Assembly: GCA_047495785.1 (NCBI GenBank)
Contig: JBLDXI010000009.1
Span: 4,030,001 to 4,094,000, forward strand
Direction of reading: 5' to 3'
Length of the DNA stretch: 64,000 nt
Source of the DNA: Lepidodermella squamata
Taxonomy: Eukaryota; Gastrotricha
The notes under the pieces: model-generated
Seen by the model: only the letters and a program-made list of their open reading frames with translations
Database searches by the model: none
Told to the model about the DNA's origin: nothing
Shown: piece after piece, positions 46,701 to 55,388 of the stretch
Layout: every line of letters begins with the position of its first letter
How positions within the stretch are numbered: position 1 is the first letter of the stretch
Translations under genes and position numbers: made by a program

Positions 46701-47218
46701 GGCAGCTATTGATGAAGCGATGGGAGCTAGTCGACAGCAGGCTAAAGAGAGAGTATGCTGACCACGAATTCTTCGCGAAACCGCGCGTTCAAGACGCAGC
46801 GTATGGGTACTCGCTCGCACTGCCGCTAGACTCATTCCAAGCCTTGCTTCAAGTCCGGACAAACGGATTTTTCAAGCCTCAGCAATACACGTGGGCGGGC
46901 AAATGCCCTCTTTGTCATGGCGGCCTACCCGGTAGTGATGGTTGGGCTTATGTGAAACACCTAGCCATCGAGTGCGCAGAAGCTGCCGACGTCATGATTC
47001 CCTTCAGGTCTTCGACTTCACGAGGCTTCGACGGCAACAGACTGGCGCGCTTGCTCGATTTCGACGAGGAGGCCGACGAAGAAGCCCCAGCGCTCCTAAA
47101 ATACCTACTTCTCCAGCTAGACAATGTCCGGAAACGGCTATCACCCAGACAGCAGCTCGCCACCGCGCCCTCTGAAGCACTAAGGGAACCGAGTGGCACC
47201 GGGCGGGGTCGCCTCTGA
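43706..47218 (+). CDS. Retrotransposon ORF2: APE-type endonuclease and reverse transcriptase
   Basis: Open from the codon after the ORF1 TAG to the stop at 47218, about 1170 codons, with no obvious ATG near its start. Endonuclease motifs begin well before any ATG (CDIFVGVETHG, RGRLSGGLVLFL), followed by LLGDFNCRMG and the SDHAVI motif. Reverse transcriptase motifs follow: CPIFKKGDRSVVSNYRPI, FGFQPGCGTMDA, AFIDFKSAFDT, GVKQGDPLSPLLFAIFIDD and the catalytic LYADD near 45,970. A C-terminal CPLC...H...EC zinc motif lies near 46,905-46,975. No RNase H domain is evident. Expression probably needs readthrough of the TAG or reinitiation. Confidence 0.88.
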   Translation, partial: GYLCEPTTDPCYLHTSITVGFLNLLDAERWCSESLKQAARGCDIFVGVETHGPAAHLELVGYEKFTAAATRLGGKRGRLSGGLVLFLKSCLHKHVSLLFLSEYFAFVEVFQARGRRLLVGLVYVPTDSTTQTHAEVFREMNSLLESFSISPGFTTEILLLGDFNCRMGREPDVPLGDASLPHRNSTDTRTDGTTAMLQSFCHDHNLHVLNGRYAPDLRGELTHFSSNGNSVIDYGLASVSLAPSIRSFEVLRVSEASDHAVITAILAVNTEPRPIRLRTVSAKLRNALIHNLTPFLSTTADDMACHLAEVVESSVERNATVKAVSAIRQLAWKPARHTEPGPSHSAGGPRADQSTFDYLVRNPSKLWKLKTRDPPGEDPPAESFRAHLMGTFAIAPQNASTSFTDGVPRRQFLDPLFYPWAAANARQLGGGPSSRDLEMRWRVLWQPPAAKTPVINGLLWGKEYAPPTLATIQHSLDEWRRNMQRSFEDVPTTARQPASQIGCLTGPVSEAEIVNVLEDCGNNSAAGLDGLSYADIKANEDVLLPYLSALFTKAMCDATYPDAWKVSLLCPIFKKGDRSVVSNYRPICLQNCASKLFSRICERRLRQWLARYSPLRREQFGFQPGCGTMDAAAVLHAAVSYAMERLKRVHCAFIDFKSAFDTISHSRLMAKLRKRGVPGKFVDLLSSMYCGNKAVVHSNGELSEPFPVETGVKQGDPLSPLLFAIFIDDLVACLEKVGGRGLRLGDVVIRAILYADDVTILADSPQELQRYLHALQAYADENGLLISVAKSKVMVFEKTPDPDNWPKLQLCGTELETVLKFKFLGLWLDCRLLYKTAVKEARIRLKRTVGAIPTLFADIGSFPVQAVKTLYNACVLGAYTYGAELWGMFAGKLDLPEHMRFVKRCYHLPRATSHDLLEKEIGLVPPKVAHETAALRFYLRMQAAQPCSLLANAYTSMNSMGNAPRNLIKRAESIISELDLGFVCGSSLPECTKRELVKRQLLMKRWELVDSRLKREYADHEFFAKPRVQDAAYGYSLALPLDSFQALLQVRTNGFFKPQQYTWAGKCPLCHGGLPGSDGWAYVKHLAIECAEAADVMIPFRSSTSRGFDGNRLARLLDFDEEADEEAPALLKYLLLQLDNVRKRLSPRQQLATAPSEALREPSGTGRGRL

Positions 47219-47549
47219 AGTACCCGCTCCCGGCGCCTGCCCTATAGACTTCACAGGGAACGAGCTAAGTCCCCCTTTATATGCCTACATAACTCTAGTT
47301 CTGTCTTTCCCCCCTCAGATGGGCTCGCAGACCCGGTACCAGCTAACATTGTAAACTATATGTCTAACAAAACTATTTTTATACTCTTTTATAATCAATA
47401 CACATTCTCTCTTTTTATCAACGACCTAAGCTACAATCGCGCTTGTTTCTTTTTTAATTTATGTTGTTTTAACTTAACAAAATGATCAACTACGAATTCG
47501 ACGACAACAACAACAACAACACGAATAAATCATCATCATCATCATCATC
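47219..47549 (+). repeat. LINE 3' UTR and simple-repeat tail
   Basis: Non-coding end of the element: a short 3' UTR, then CAA-type triplets, a brief spacer and an ATC-triplet run. Triplet rather than poly(A) tails occur in several LINE clades, including I-like elements. Confidence 0.75.
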
Positions 47550-48026
47550 ATATATTTTCAATCGCCGTCGTCCCGCTGATCGGTTGCCATGTCGCATTTC
47601 CGCGTTCTGTGTTCCGCCTGCTGCCTCAAGCTTCACACTTTTCTCTTCCTATTTAACCTATATTGGAGCATCATCTGCAACAATAATTTACGAGGTTTTA
47701 GTTTGCCGAAATCAACGCTAGGCATTTCCAGCTTGGGTACATTCTAGGATTTTCAATTTACAATTATCTCATGAAATAAGTATGTTACATTTTAGGCGGC
47801 CCAGTCTTTATTTGTACTTTTACTAAGGAACTCGGGACAACAATTACGAGAAACCTTGACGATTCTGTAATTTTAGCTGCATTTGCCCTTTGAACTAAGA
47901 CGTGTCCATAGGTAGTGTAGAACTAGAACGCTGAAGGCTCAATGCTCAATCAACCTTTTGGAGATCGAAAAGCTTTTCTTGCCTGGGTTTTCTTAAAGAT
48001 TTAAGATTTCGTTATAATGGCTTATT
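47550..48026 (+). repeat. Downstream copy of 477-bp direct repeat
   Basis: Identical to 42615-43091. It directly follows the ATC tail of the LINE and runs into single-copy sequence (GCCAATGTTCTC). It probably holds part of the original promoter or 5' UTR of the 523-aa gene that starts 84 bp further on. Confidence 0.93.
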
Positions 48027-48079
48027 GCCAATGTTCTCTGGCCTCTGAAACGATTTATTTAACATTCCTTGATTCTTGA
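48017..48079 (+). other. Short upstream open frame before the 523-aa gene
   Basis: The ATG at the end of the downstream repeat opens 20 codons (MAYCQCSLASETIYLTFLDS) and stops in the same frame as the following gene. In the upstream repeat the same ATG instead opens retrotransposon ORF1. Its translation is unproven. Confidence 0.4.
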
Positions 48080-48109
48080 TGTTTAATAGGTGACTTTTTA
48101 AATCATTTT

Positions 48110-49681
48110 ATGCCATTTCCTGCGCTGCGGAATGGCAGATCGAAACTCGTACCACAATTTTTATTTGGAGTATTTGCATTTGCCACGCTGCTTCTCATGA
48201 CACTTCTTACTGCTCAATATAAAAGTTATGGGCCCCTAGAACTGGTCGCATCAGTAAAGAAGTCAAATCGGTCGATCTTTCGCAAAGCATTCAACGATGA
48301 TGATCATTTGCAGCTGGTGAACGGATTACAAACATACACAATACCTAAGTCGGTTCATTCGTCTAGACCGAACGCCGAGTCTTGCCGCAAAGATGCGAGA
48401 TCTACAGCGAGCTTCATGTTTTCAAACTTGAATTCGACGATTCCCCACGACAAGTATGTATGCAATTCTAAGCTTAATGGATTCATCGTTCCAACGCTCA
48501 AACCCATTTCCCTTGCGACGGCTGATGTTCGAACCGACTTGGTGTACTCTTTCGTAAAGGATATAATGAACGACGTTGGCGGGGAATTTAATCTGGATTG
48601 GCGCGGGGATGTGCTGCCCATCAGCCCTGCTATTGCGATATTAAAAGATGAAATGGTTCTGGTATCGCGGATATGGCTGAATAAGGAAAAGCATTACTTT
48701 GACGATAGTTACAAGCAGTTTTCAAGTGGCGCGAAAGCTATGTTGGATAACTATCTGTACAAAGTATCATACGATTTGAGAATGAAGAAAATTGTTCGTG
48801 GGTCGCTGTTGCGTATGAATATCCCTCGTCTAAAGAGGGCTTTGAGCGGCGATGGACCAATGGATCCAAAAATTTTCTTTCTGAACAACCGTCTTCATGT
48901 GATGTTCAATGCCGTAACTTCAGAAAAATCATCTGGTCGTTTGGTCGATCGAATGTACATGTTTTTGCCTGACATGGGCCCGGATGCTGTTTATGAGTTG
49001 AAGATGGATAATGTTACTCTCGCACCTCGCGATAAAGGATGGACTCCTCTCGTTTATGGCGACAAGTTATATTTTGTGTATAGATATGACCCGTTGGCCC
49101 TGGTGCAATGTGACCCAAGTGATTTTAACAATCCATGCTCTTTGATCACTCCGTTCAATGAAAATGTGATGAGCGGCTCGAATTTTGCCGACAGGTCGAC
49201 TCATTTGCGTGGCGGAAGCCCTTTTGTCGAATACATGCATCCATATTTCATCTCTGTTGGCCATGGCACATTTTTCGTGAAAAGTGGAACTCGTTATTAC
49301 ACAACAAATATAATGATGTTGAATATTCAATCGCAAAAACTCGTCTACTTCAGTTCTGACATTGCCTTTTGTGCAGAGTTATTAAATCGAACTCCTCTTG
49401 CACGGCCCTGGGTTGCCGCGTATCCATTTTTCTTTCCACTCGGTGTCTATGTATCTAATCCCAACGAACTCATCGTCTCTGGTCATTTCAACGATGCAGA
49501 AGCTGTTCTAATTCGAATCACTGGGGTGAAAGCTATTTTAGACGCTGCCATTGCTGGTGACCTTGAATCTGTCGGTGGAAATTCCGAAGATGTAAACAAA
49601 AATCTGAGAAATGGCAAGCTGAACTTTCTCCTGTTACGACAACTAACTAACGAAACTGGTCTATCTTTTGTCAGCACTTGA
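48110..49681 (+). CDS. Type II membrane protein resembling beta-mannosyltransferase (GT91-like)
   Basis: A single exon of 523 aa whose ATG is the first after an in-frame stop. A short basic N-terminus is followed by one transmembrane helix at about 15-35 (FLFGVFAFATLLLMTLL), then a large lumenal part, the usual plan of a Golgi enzyme. Motifs include DPKIFFLNNRLHVMFN, DKGWTPLVYGDKLYFVYRYD and THLRGGSPFVEY...YFISVGHGTFF. This is a beta-propeller-like pattern that recalls fungal beta-1,2-mannosyltransferases and other five-bladed glycan enzymes. The assignment is from memory of motif style, not alignment. Being intronless among split genes is notable. Confidence 0.5.
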   Translation: MPFPALRNGRSKLVPQFLFGVFAFATLLLMTLLTAQYKSYGPLELVASVKKSNRSIFRKAFNDDDHLQLVNGLQTYTIPKSVHSSRPNAESCRKDARSTASFMFSNLNSTIPHDKYVCNSKLNGFIVPTLKPISLATADVRTDLVYSFVKDIMNDVGGEFNLDWRGDVLPISPAIAILKDEMVLVSRIWLNKEKHYFDDSYKQFSSGAKAMLDNYLYKVSYDLRMKKIVRGSLLRMNIPRLKRALSGDGPMDPKIFFLNNRLHVMFNAVTSEKSSGRLVDRMYMFLPDMGPDAVYELKMDNVTLAPRDKGWTPLVYGDKLYFVYRYDPLALVQCDPSDFNNPCSLITPFNENVMSGSNFADRSTHLRGGSPFVEYMHPYFISVGHGTFFVKSGTRYYTTNIMMLNIQSQKLVYFSSDIAFCAELLNRTPLARPWVAAYPFFFPLGVYVSNPNELIVSGHFNDAEAVLIRITGVKAILDAAIAGDLESVGGNSEDVNKNLRNGKLNFLLLRQLTNETGLSFVST

Positions 49682-50069
49682 ATGCCGTGCTAGTTTTATA
49701 GTCATTGTACTTCTTTATACTAAAATCTTACTATTTTTCGATTCCACCTAATCAAATGTCTTCGCCGTGCACTTGCTTGTTGGTTACTGATAGTCACTTC
49801 CTCGTATATTTTACCATGCATTGTATACATCTCTTGATATATAATGTTCTAGCCGTTGCTGCTGTGGGACCTTGAACTCGTTTATTTTTCAAGTGTAAAC
49901 ATCCTGCAGTACACTCGCATGACAGGGATTGTTTATGTTTCTGGTGTGGCGACCGTTTTCATCATTAAATACCAGTCTTTCACGACAAAGATAACGCAAC
50001 TCAAAAATATTTTTCTAATTCTAGATTTTATCGTGGTTAAATTTGGAAAAAAACCGGATCTTTATCACC

Positions 50070-51152
50070 ATGTTTGACTTTCGAAGGTGAGATTATTACC
50101 TAATCAAAATTCGAATATAATTTATTGCTCATTTAGGTTCGATATTTACCGCAAAATCCCGAAAGATTTGACTCAACCGACCCTAGCCGGCGCGATTATT
50201 TCCGTACTATGCTGCGTATTTATTACCTTCCTGTTTTTGGCTGAACTCTCTGCGTTCATGACTCCAACAATGTGAGTCCATTTTTAATCAGATAATTTTT
50301 GAATATTGCGAAATATTCTCTAGAGAATCGAGCCTTAGCGTTCTAGATCCGGTTGCTACCACGGAGCGAATCCCTGTCAATCTGCGAATTATTCTGTTTA
50401 ATATGGACTGTGAAAGTAAGAGGATACCTACCTTGAAGAAATTAAGCATGATTTAATTTTTCCAATTAGTGCTTGGCCTTGATATTCAAGACCAATCAGG
50501 CCGCCACGATGTTGGTTTTGTCGAAAATGTCGAAAAAGAGGGTTACGAACACGAAAATGGAAAAGGCTGTCGGTTGACTGCTAGCTACCACGTAAATAAA
50601 ATTCCTGGAAATTTTCACCTCTCAACCCACGCTTACGCGCATGCTCAAGCCCAAGCTCATGCTCAAGGCTCGACAGTTCACCAGGAAATGCCGAAAGGTC
50701 CTGCTGACATGACTCATGCAATTGAATCTCTCACTTTCGGCCATGCTCATCAATTTGATGCACAGGGCTTTGGAATCGAAGGATCTTTCAATCCGTTACG
50801 CCATAAAGCTGGCGTTAATGGAACTCCAGTTATTCACGAGTATATTCTGAAAATCGTGCCTGCCGTGTTTCACAGTGCAGAGGGCCTTGATTTCTACCCT
50901 TATCAATACACCTACGCATATCGAGCGATCAACGCCGCTGAATTTGGCGCCATGGATTCGACTATTTGGTTTCGATATGATTTGACCCCAATCACGGTCA
51001 GCTATAAGGTGATCAAAAAGCCGCTGTATCACTTTTTAACCACCGTTTGCGCAATTGTCGGCGGAACATTTACGGTCGCTGGCATATTGGATTCGATAAT
51101 TTTCACTGCCTCAGAAGCTTACCGCAAATGGGAGATTGGAAAGCTGAATTAA
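50070..51152 (+). CDS. ERGIC1: ERGIC1 (ERGIC32), ER-Golgi intermediate compartment protein
   Basis: Exons 50070-50086, 50137-50271, 50324-50415 and 50470-51152 give 308 aa. The first coding exon is only 17 nt (MFDFR). The joined start reads RFDIYRKIPKDLTQPTLAGA, then a transmembrane helix (ISVLCCVFITFLFLAEL), a lumenal domain with LGLDIQDQSGRHDVG and PGNFHLSTHA, and a second helix (HFLTTVCAIVGGTFTVAGIL) ending SEAYRKWEIGKLN. ERGIC proteins cycle between ER and Golgi as cargo-receptor complexes. An Ala/His/Gln-rich insert (HAYAHAQAQAHAQ) after STHA is absent from human ERGIC1 (290 aa). The ATG at 50469-50471 is split by an intron and is not a start. Confidence 0.93.
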
Positions 51153-51542
51153 TGACGAAAAATTCGCATTCTTTTAATTGAAAACATGTGATTTGCTATT
51201 GGTTTCGGGCTCACTTTATATGCTTCCACGATAGTTTTAATTTTTACTCACCTCATCTCACTATTTTATGGTGAAAATATTTGTGATATTTTATCAAAGG
51301 GTTTGATAATTTGTTTTTATTTCCTGGTTAAAGGTGCATGTTCAAAGGTTGTGTTATCTTGCCATTTACATTGAGATTTTCGAGCTTTAATGAACTTCCT
51401 CATGTGCAAACCGAAGACAAATCAAAAATTGAATGTTAGCTCATATTGTTGCTGTCTTAATTTATATTTAGAGCAAGATCTCAGTAAAATTACACTCAGT
51501 CGGTCTTAAACATCAATTCGCTTCTTACTTAGGGTTTGAAAA

Positions 51543-52767
51543 ATGAATAATAATTTATACTTCTGTATTTGTGCCGGTGGCATTTTTGTATGCTACTTCT
51601 ACTTCGGCATCATGCAAGAAGACATGTAAGCAGAGCAATTACTCCTTGAAATTTGAAAATAATGATTTTTCTTTACCAGAACGAGCCATAAGTACACGGT
51701 TGATGGCAAAACAGATCGTTTTACCTTCACGCTGTCTCTCGTATTTTTCCAATGTTTGGTCAACGCGTTGTTCGCCACCACCCTACGCGTGTTCCACCCC
51801 GACAAAAAGCCGAGCGATGCGCATTTCTACAATTACGCGTTGATGGCTATCTCGTACTTGGGCGCTATGTTGGCTTCAAATCACGCCCTGCTACACGTTT
51901 CATACCCGACACAAGTAATCGGAAAATCGATCAAGCCAATCCCGGTCATGATTTTCGGCGTTGTCTTCGCGCATAAAAGATATCCGATGGCGAAATTTTT
52001 GTTCATTCTGATGATTACGCTTGGCGTTGGCCTTTTCATGTACTCTGGCAAGTCGAGCAAACACTCGGTTGAATCAACCTCGTCAGTTCCGTATTTCGGC
52101 GAAATGCTGCTGTTGATCTCGCTGGGCTTGGACGGAGTTACTGGTGCTGTTCAGGATCGAGTTCGCCACAGACACATGCCGTCTGGCTTGGCGATGATGG
52201 TCAATTGCAATCTCTGGGCTACTATTTATTTGGGAATTGGTAAGTATATTTTGGAATATTTTCGGTTTTTCAATTGAAAAATAAGCTGGGAGTAAAATTT
52301 GAGGAAAAATCACTAAATTAAATGAAAAAACAACCTTTTTAGCTGTTTTATTATAACAAAAAAAAATTGGGGCTTTATTTTAATTTAATCGGTAGGAATT
52401 AGGTTTTCTGGCCTTAATTTATTTTTCTTCGATTTCAGCTATGGTAACATCAGGTGAAGTCTGGACTTTCGCAGAATTTGCCCAGCGCCACCCGATTGTT
52501 CTCGGCAAATTGGTCTCATTCAGTTTAGCCAGCGCTCTTGGTCAACACTTCATTTTCATGACCATTTCGCACTTTGGCCCGCTGGTTTGCTCCGTAATCA
52601 CGACTACCCGAAAGTTCTTCACCGTCCTCGGCTCAGTCGTCTTTTTCGGCCACCCTCTCGCTATTCATCAATGGTTCGGCGTCCTATGCGTATTCGTTGG
52701 CCTAGGTCTCGATGCTAAATACGGAAAGGAGCGAAAACAGCCTCATGCTGGTGAGCATAAGAAGTGA
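51543..52767 (+). CDS. SLC35B1: SLC35B1, ER nucleotide-sugar/ATP transporter
   Basis: Exons 51543-51625, 51680-52239 and 52439-52767 give 323 aa, the same size as the human protein. An in-frame stop lies just before the ATG. Family blocks: GIFVCYFYFGIMQEDI, ISYLGAMLASNHALLHVSYP, QVIGKSIKPIPVMI, GVTGAVQDRVR, FIFMTISHFGPLVCSVITTT and GVLCVFVGLGLDAKYGK. About ten membrane helices are expected. Animal SLC35B1 moves ATP into the ER lumen in exchange for ADP to power BiP. The C-terminus ends EHKK, so a canonical KKxx signal is not present at the exact position. Confidence 0.94.
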
Positions 52768-53342
52768 CTAGACAAAGGCTCTAGTAATATTTAAAATTGA
52801 TGGCGAAAAAGGAAAATAATATATTTATTATAATAATATCGCTAAGTTAATTTTTGTTCTAAACGATGATAAAGTGAGCGAAATCATCTCAAAACCTATC
52901 GCTGTGTTTCTGTAATGTGATAAACTGCTTGGTTTGCCAACAACGGAAAGTGACTGCTGTTTTCTGGGGCTCAATTGATACGGCTGTTTTCCTTGAAAGG
53001 CGAGGTGTCTGAAAAATCTAGCTTAATAACGCAATATTTCTCGGTTGTTTCTTTCTCTTTATTTCGGTGTTGAGTTCTGGTGTCGCAGTTTTTGCATACT
53101 TATTTATTGTTATTTTCTCTTTTGAGGAATTCGGGACTGAAAATTAGATTTTTTTCAGGATATTTATGACAAACCATTCTGCTGCCCTTTGCAAAGCATG
53201 AAATATTTACCTATGTGATGCGAGTATTCCAAAAAAACAATTTTGTTGTTGATCTAAGCTGCTAATAGCTGCTCAAGAATAAGATGAGAGAAGTTGAGAA
53301 TATATCTTGCCAATTCTATTTTTAGATTTTTTAACTTGAAAA
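52768..53342. promoter_or_regulatory. Spacer between SLC35B1 and DDRGK1
   Basis: AT-rich, with no coding exon. It ends in TTCTATTTTTAG followed by ATTTTTTAACTTGAAAA and the DDRGK1 ATG, so a splice-acceptor-like site lies 17 bp before the start. Confidence 0.4.
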
Positions 53343-55388
53343 ATGGACCCGACTACGTCTTATATGATTTCGTACGCAGTTTTCGGCCTTATTATTTTGG
53401 CCTTGTTTATCTACGCCGCTATTTATAATCGATTTTTTGCAAATCGCAACGGTCCCGGCGCAGCGGCGGTCGATGACGACGGTGAAGAGCGCCGAGTTGC
53501 ACCCAGGCGCCGTCAACAAGCTCGCCGCGTCCAACTCGGTAATGATTTATTTTGAAAATATTTTTGTTAATAACCTTTTTATTGAAATTTATGGGCCCAA
53601 TTTGAATTAATGTCTCGCCTCAAAAATGAATTTTGAAAATTTTGGAAAAATAGAAAATAAATTCAATTTTTTTATTGAATTCGTATTGTGTTTAATAGAT
53701 GATGATGACGATGAGTATGGCCTCGACGCCGCTATGCAAGACGTCGACGATACGATCGGTGCCGGGAAGAAAATTGGCACGAAGAAGCTGAAAAAACTCG
53801 AGGAGAAAGAAGCCCGCCGTCAGGCGAACGAAGCCATGAAGCAAGACCGAGCCGAACGAGCTGAACGGCAAAAGCAGCTCGAGGAAGAGCGTAAAGCGAA
53901 AGAGGCCGAGGATGAGGAGAAGCAGAAGGAAATCGAGGAAGAAGAACGGAAAAAGCGCGAAGAAAAGGAGAAGCAGGAATATGAAGAGTATTTGAAGATG
54001 AAGGCTGAATTTTCGATCGACCAAGAAGGCACGGATGAAGTCGGCCAGGAGGAAGAAGAAAACATGCTCAGCCAATTTATCACCTTCGTACAAGTAAGTT
54101 GCTCCCCTTTCATATATATATTATTTTATTTTGAAGCCCTAGTTAGTGAAGCGTATATCATTTCGTAAGAATTTTAAGGTAGATTAATATTTGGAAATCG
54201 AAACACTTCTGCACAACTGTTGGTATGCTTATTCAGGTTGTTATTTTTTAAGCCTGGGAAATGGGTTATTAAGTAGGTCATTGTGAAGTGTTATTTCACA
54301 TGCCGATCTTGGCAACAACTCAACACCTCCACCGCTGGCTGAAAATGCACCGGAATGCACCGGTATTTTAAAAGCTTATGACTGAGCTCGTAAAAACGGC
54401 TTGAACGGCGGATTGTTGCGCCGGAGTAGTGTTCGATGATGAATCGGGTTCCGCCGCTGGCGGTTTTTTAGAGGATCAGGTGAATCCTTGAAGGGTCGCA
54501 GTTGATCAGAGTATCGACGCCAAATTGGTCTGTCAGGCAAATTTAATTTCGCAAGTACGTGGACCTTCAACCTCCAGAGCTTCGGCCGAATACCATTTCG
54601 GTTCTCGATCACGGACCATGGTAGAGCGGTGATAGGACAATCAAATCGATTTTCGTACGAATTTGTCTTCCATTTAACAGTTAGTTCACTTGGTGAATGA
54701 TCATTCGGCAGCGGTGTACGACGGTAGGTGATGAGAAACTCGTTCAATGCAATTTTCGGAGCAAGATTTGACTTCTTCATGCTTTGTTTGAAAGTTTCCA
54801 CCAACCTCTCGGCTTGACCGTTCGTTCGGGGTGATACGGCGCCCCGGTCAGATGAACAACTCCTTTTTCATCGCACCACTCCTGGAACTCGTCCGATTTG
54901 AAAGTGGCTGAATTGTCAGTTACAACAGCATAGAGAAATCCGAAATGAGCCAGTAAAATTCTGTCAAGATTCTCATATCCCGTTTTGCCAAAAAAATGGT
55001 TCAGCTTAGTAACATTTTCTCATAAAATTGGCGGCGCCGCAAATTTGACTTCTATTTCATTTATTTCATTTTTCATGTGTTGAAAGCTTACATTGTATTT
55101 TGTTTGTATTTTATTTAGACTGAAAAAATCGTAACCCTCGAAGATTTGGCGGCGCGGTTCAAGCTGCGCGTTCAAGACGCGATCGACCGGCTGCAGCGGT
55201 TGATAGCCGATGGCCGCGTGACCGGTGTGATCGACGAGCGAGGCAAATTCGTCTACGTCAGCCATGAAGAACTCGCGGCTGTTGCCGAGTTCATCCGCCA
55301 GCGAGGCCGCGTTTCTTTCAGCGAGCTCGTCAACTCTTCCAATTTGATCGTGGTGCCTCAGAAAAAAGCGATAGCTGTCGAAGAATAA
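53343..55388 (+). CDS. DDRGK1: DDRGK1 (UFBP1), ER membrane adaptor of UFMylation
   Basis: Exons 53343-53538, 53699-54093 and 55119-55388 give 286 aa. An N-terminal transmembrane helix ([17 protein letters not shown]) is followed by a basic stretch, an acidic [11 protein letters not shown] block and a long charged coiled coil of Glu/Lys/Arg. The C-terminal winged-helix/PCI part reads [23 protein letters not shown] and [21 protein letters not shown]1 recruits UFL1 to the ER membrane for UFM1 ligation and ER-phagy. The 1025-bp second intron holds a retroelement fragment. Slightly shorter than human (314 aa), mainly in the linker. Confidence 0.92.
54376..55010 (-). pseudogene. Ty3/Gypsy-type integrase fragment, frameshifted
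   Basis: Antisense in DDRGK1 intron 2. The minus strand shows integrase core phrases ([16 protein letters not shown] and HLTGAPYHP), then a frame change, then the [13 protein letters not shown] region and a tail with [15 protein letters not shown] and DQLRPF. The frame is broken near 54,830, and no reverse transcriptase, protease or LTR accompanies it. It is a dead remnant of an LTR retrotransposon. The boundaries are approximate. Confidence 0.8.

Larger units (their letters stand above)
43092..47549 (+). mobile_element. Non-LTR retrotransposon (LINE) with APE endonuclease and reverse transcriptase
   Basis: If the 477-bp repeats are target duplications, the element proper is 4458 bp. It carries ORF1, ORF2 and a 3' tail of short repeats (AAC-type near 47500-47522, then ATC-type to 47549) that abuts the downstream repeat exactly, as target-primed reverse transcription predicts. 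It has no LTR-type TG...CA ends and no integrase. Its first bases contain a 19-bp tandem duplication (CGCAGCCAAACAAGCCAAA), a common feature of LINE 5' junctions. Intact RT motifs and identical flanks point to recent insertion. Confidence 0.88.

Noticed and set aside
42615-48026. LTR retrotransposon reading of the 477-bp repeats
   Set aside because: No TG...CA ends, no primer binding site, no protease, RNase H or integrase; the RT and endonuclease are of LINE type and a triplet tail precedes the second repeat.
50469-51152. Separate 227-aa protein starting MLGLDIQDQ
   Set aside because: The Met codon is split by an intron, and the sequence is the C-terminal part of ERGIC1.
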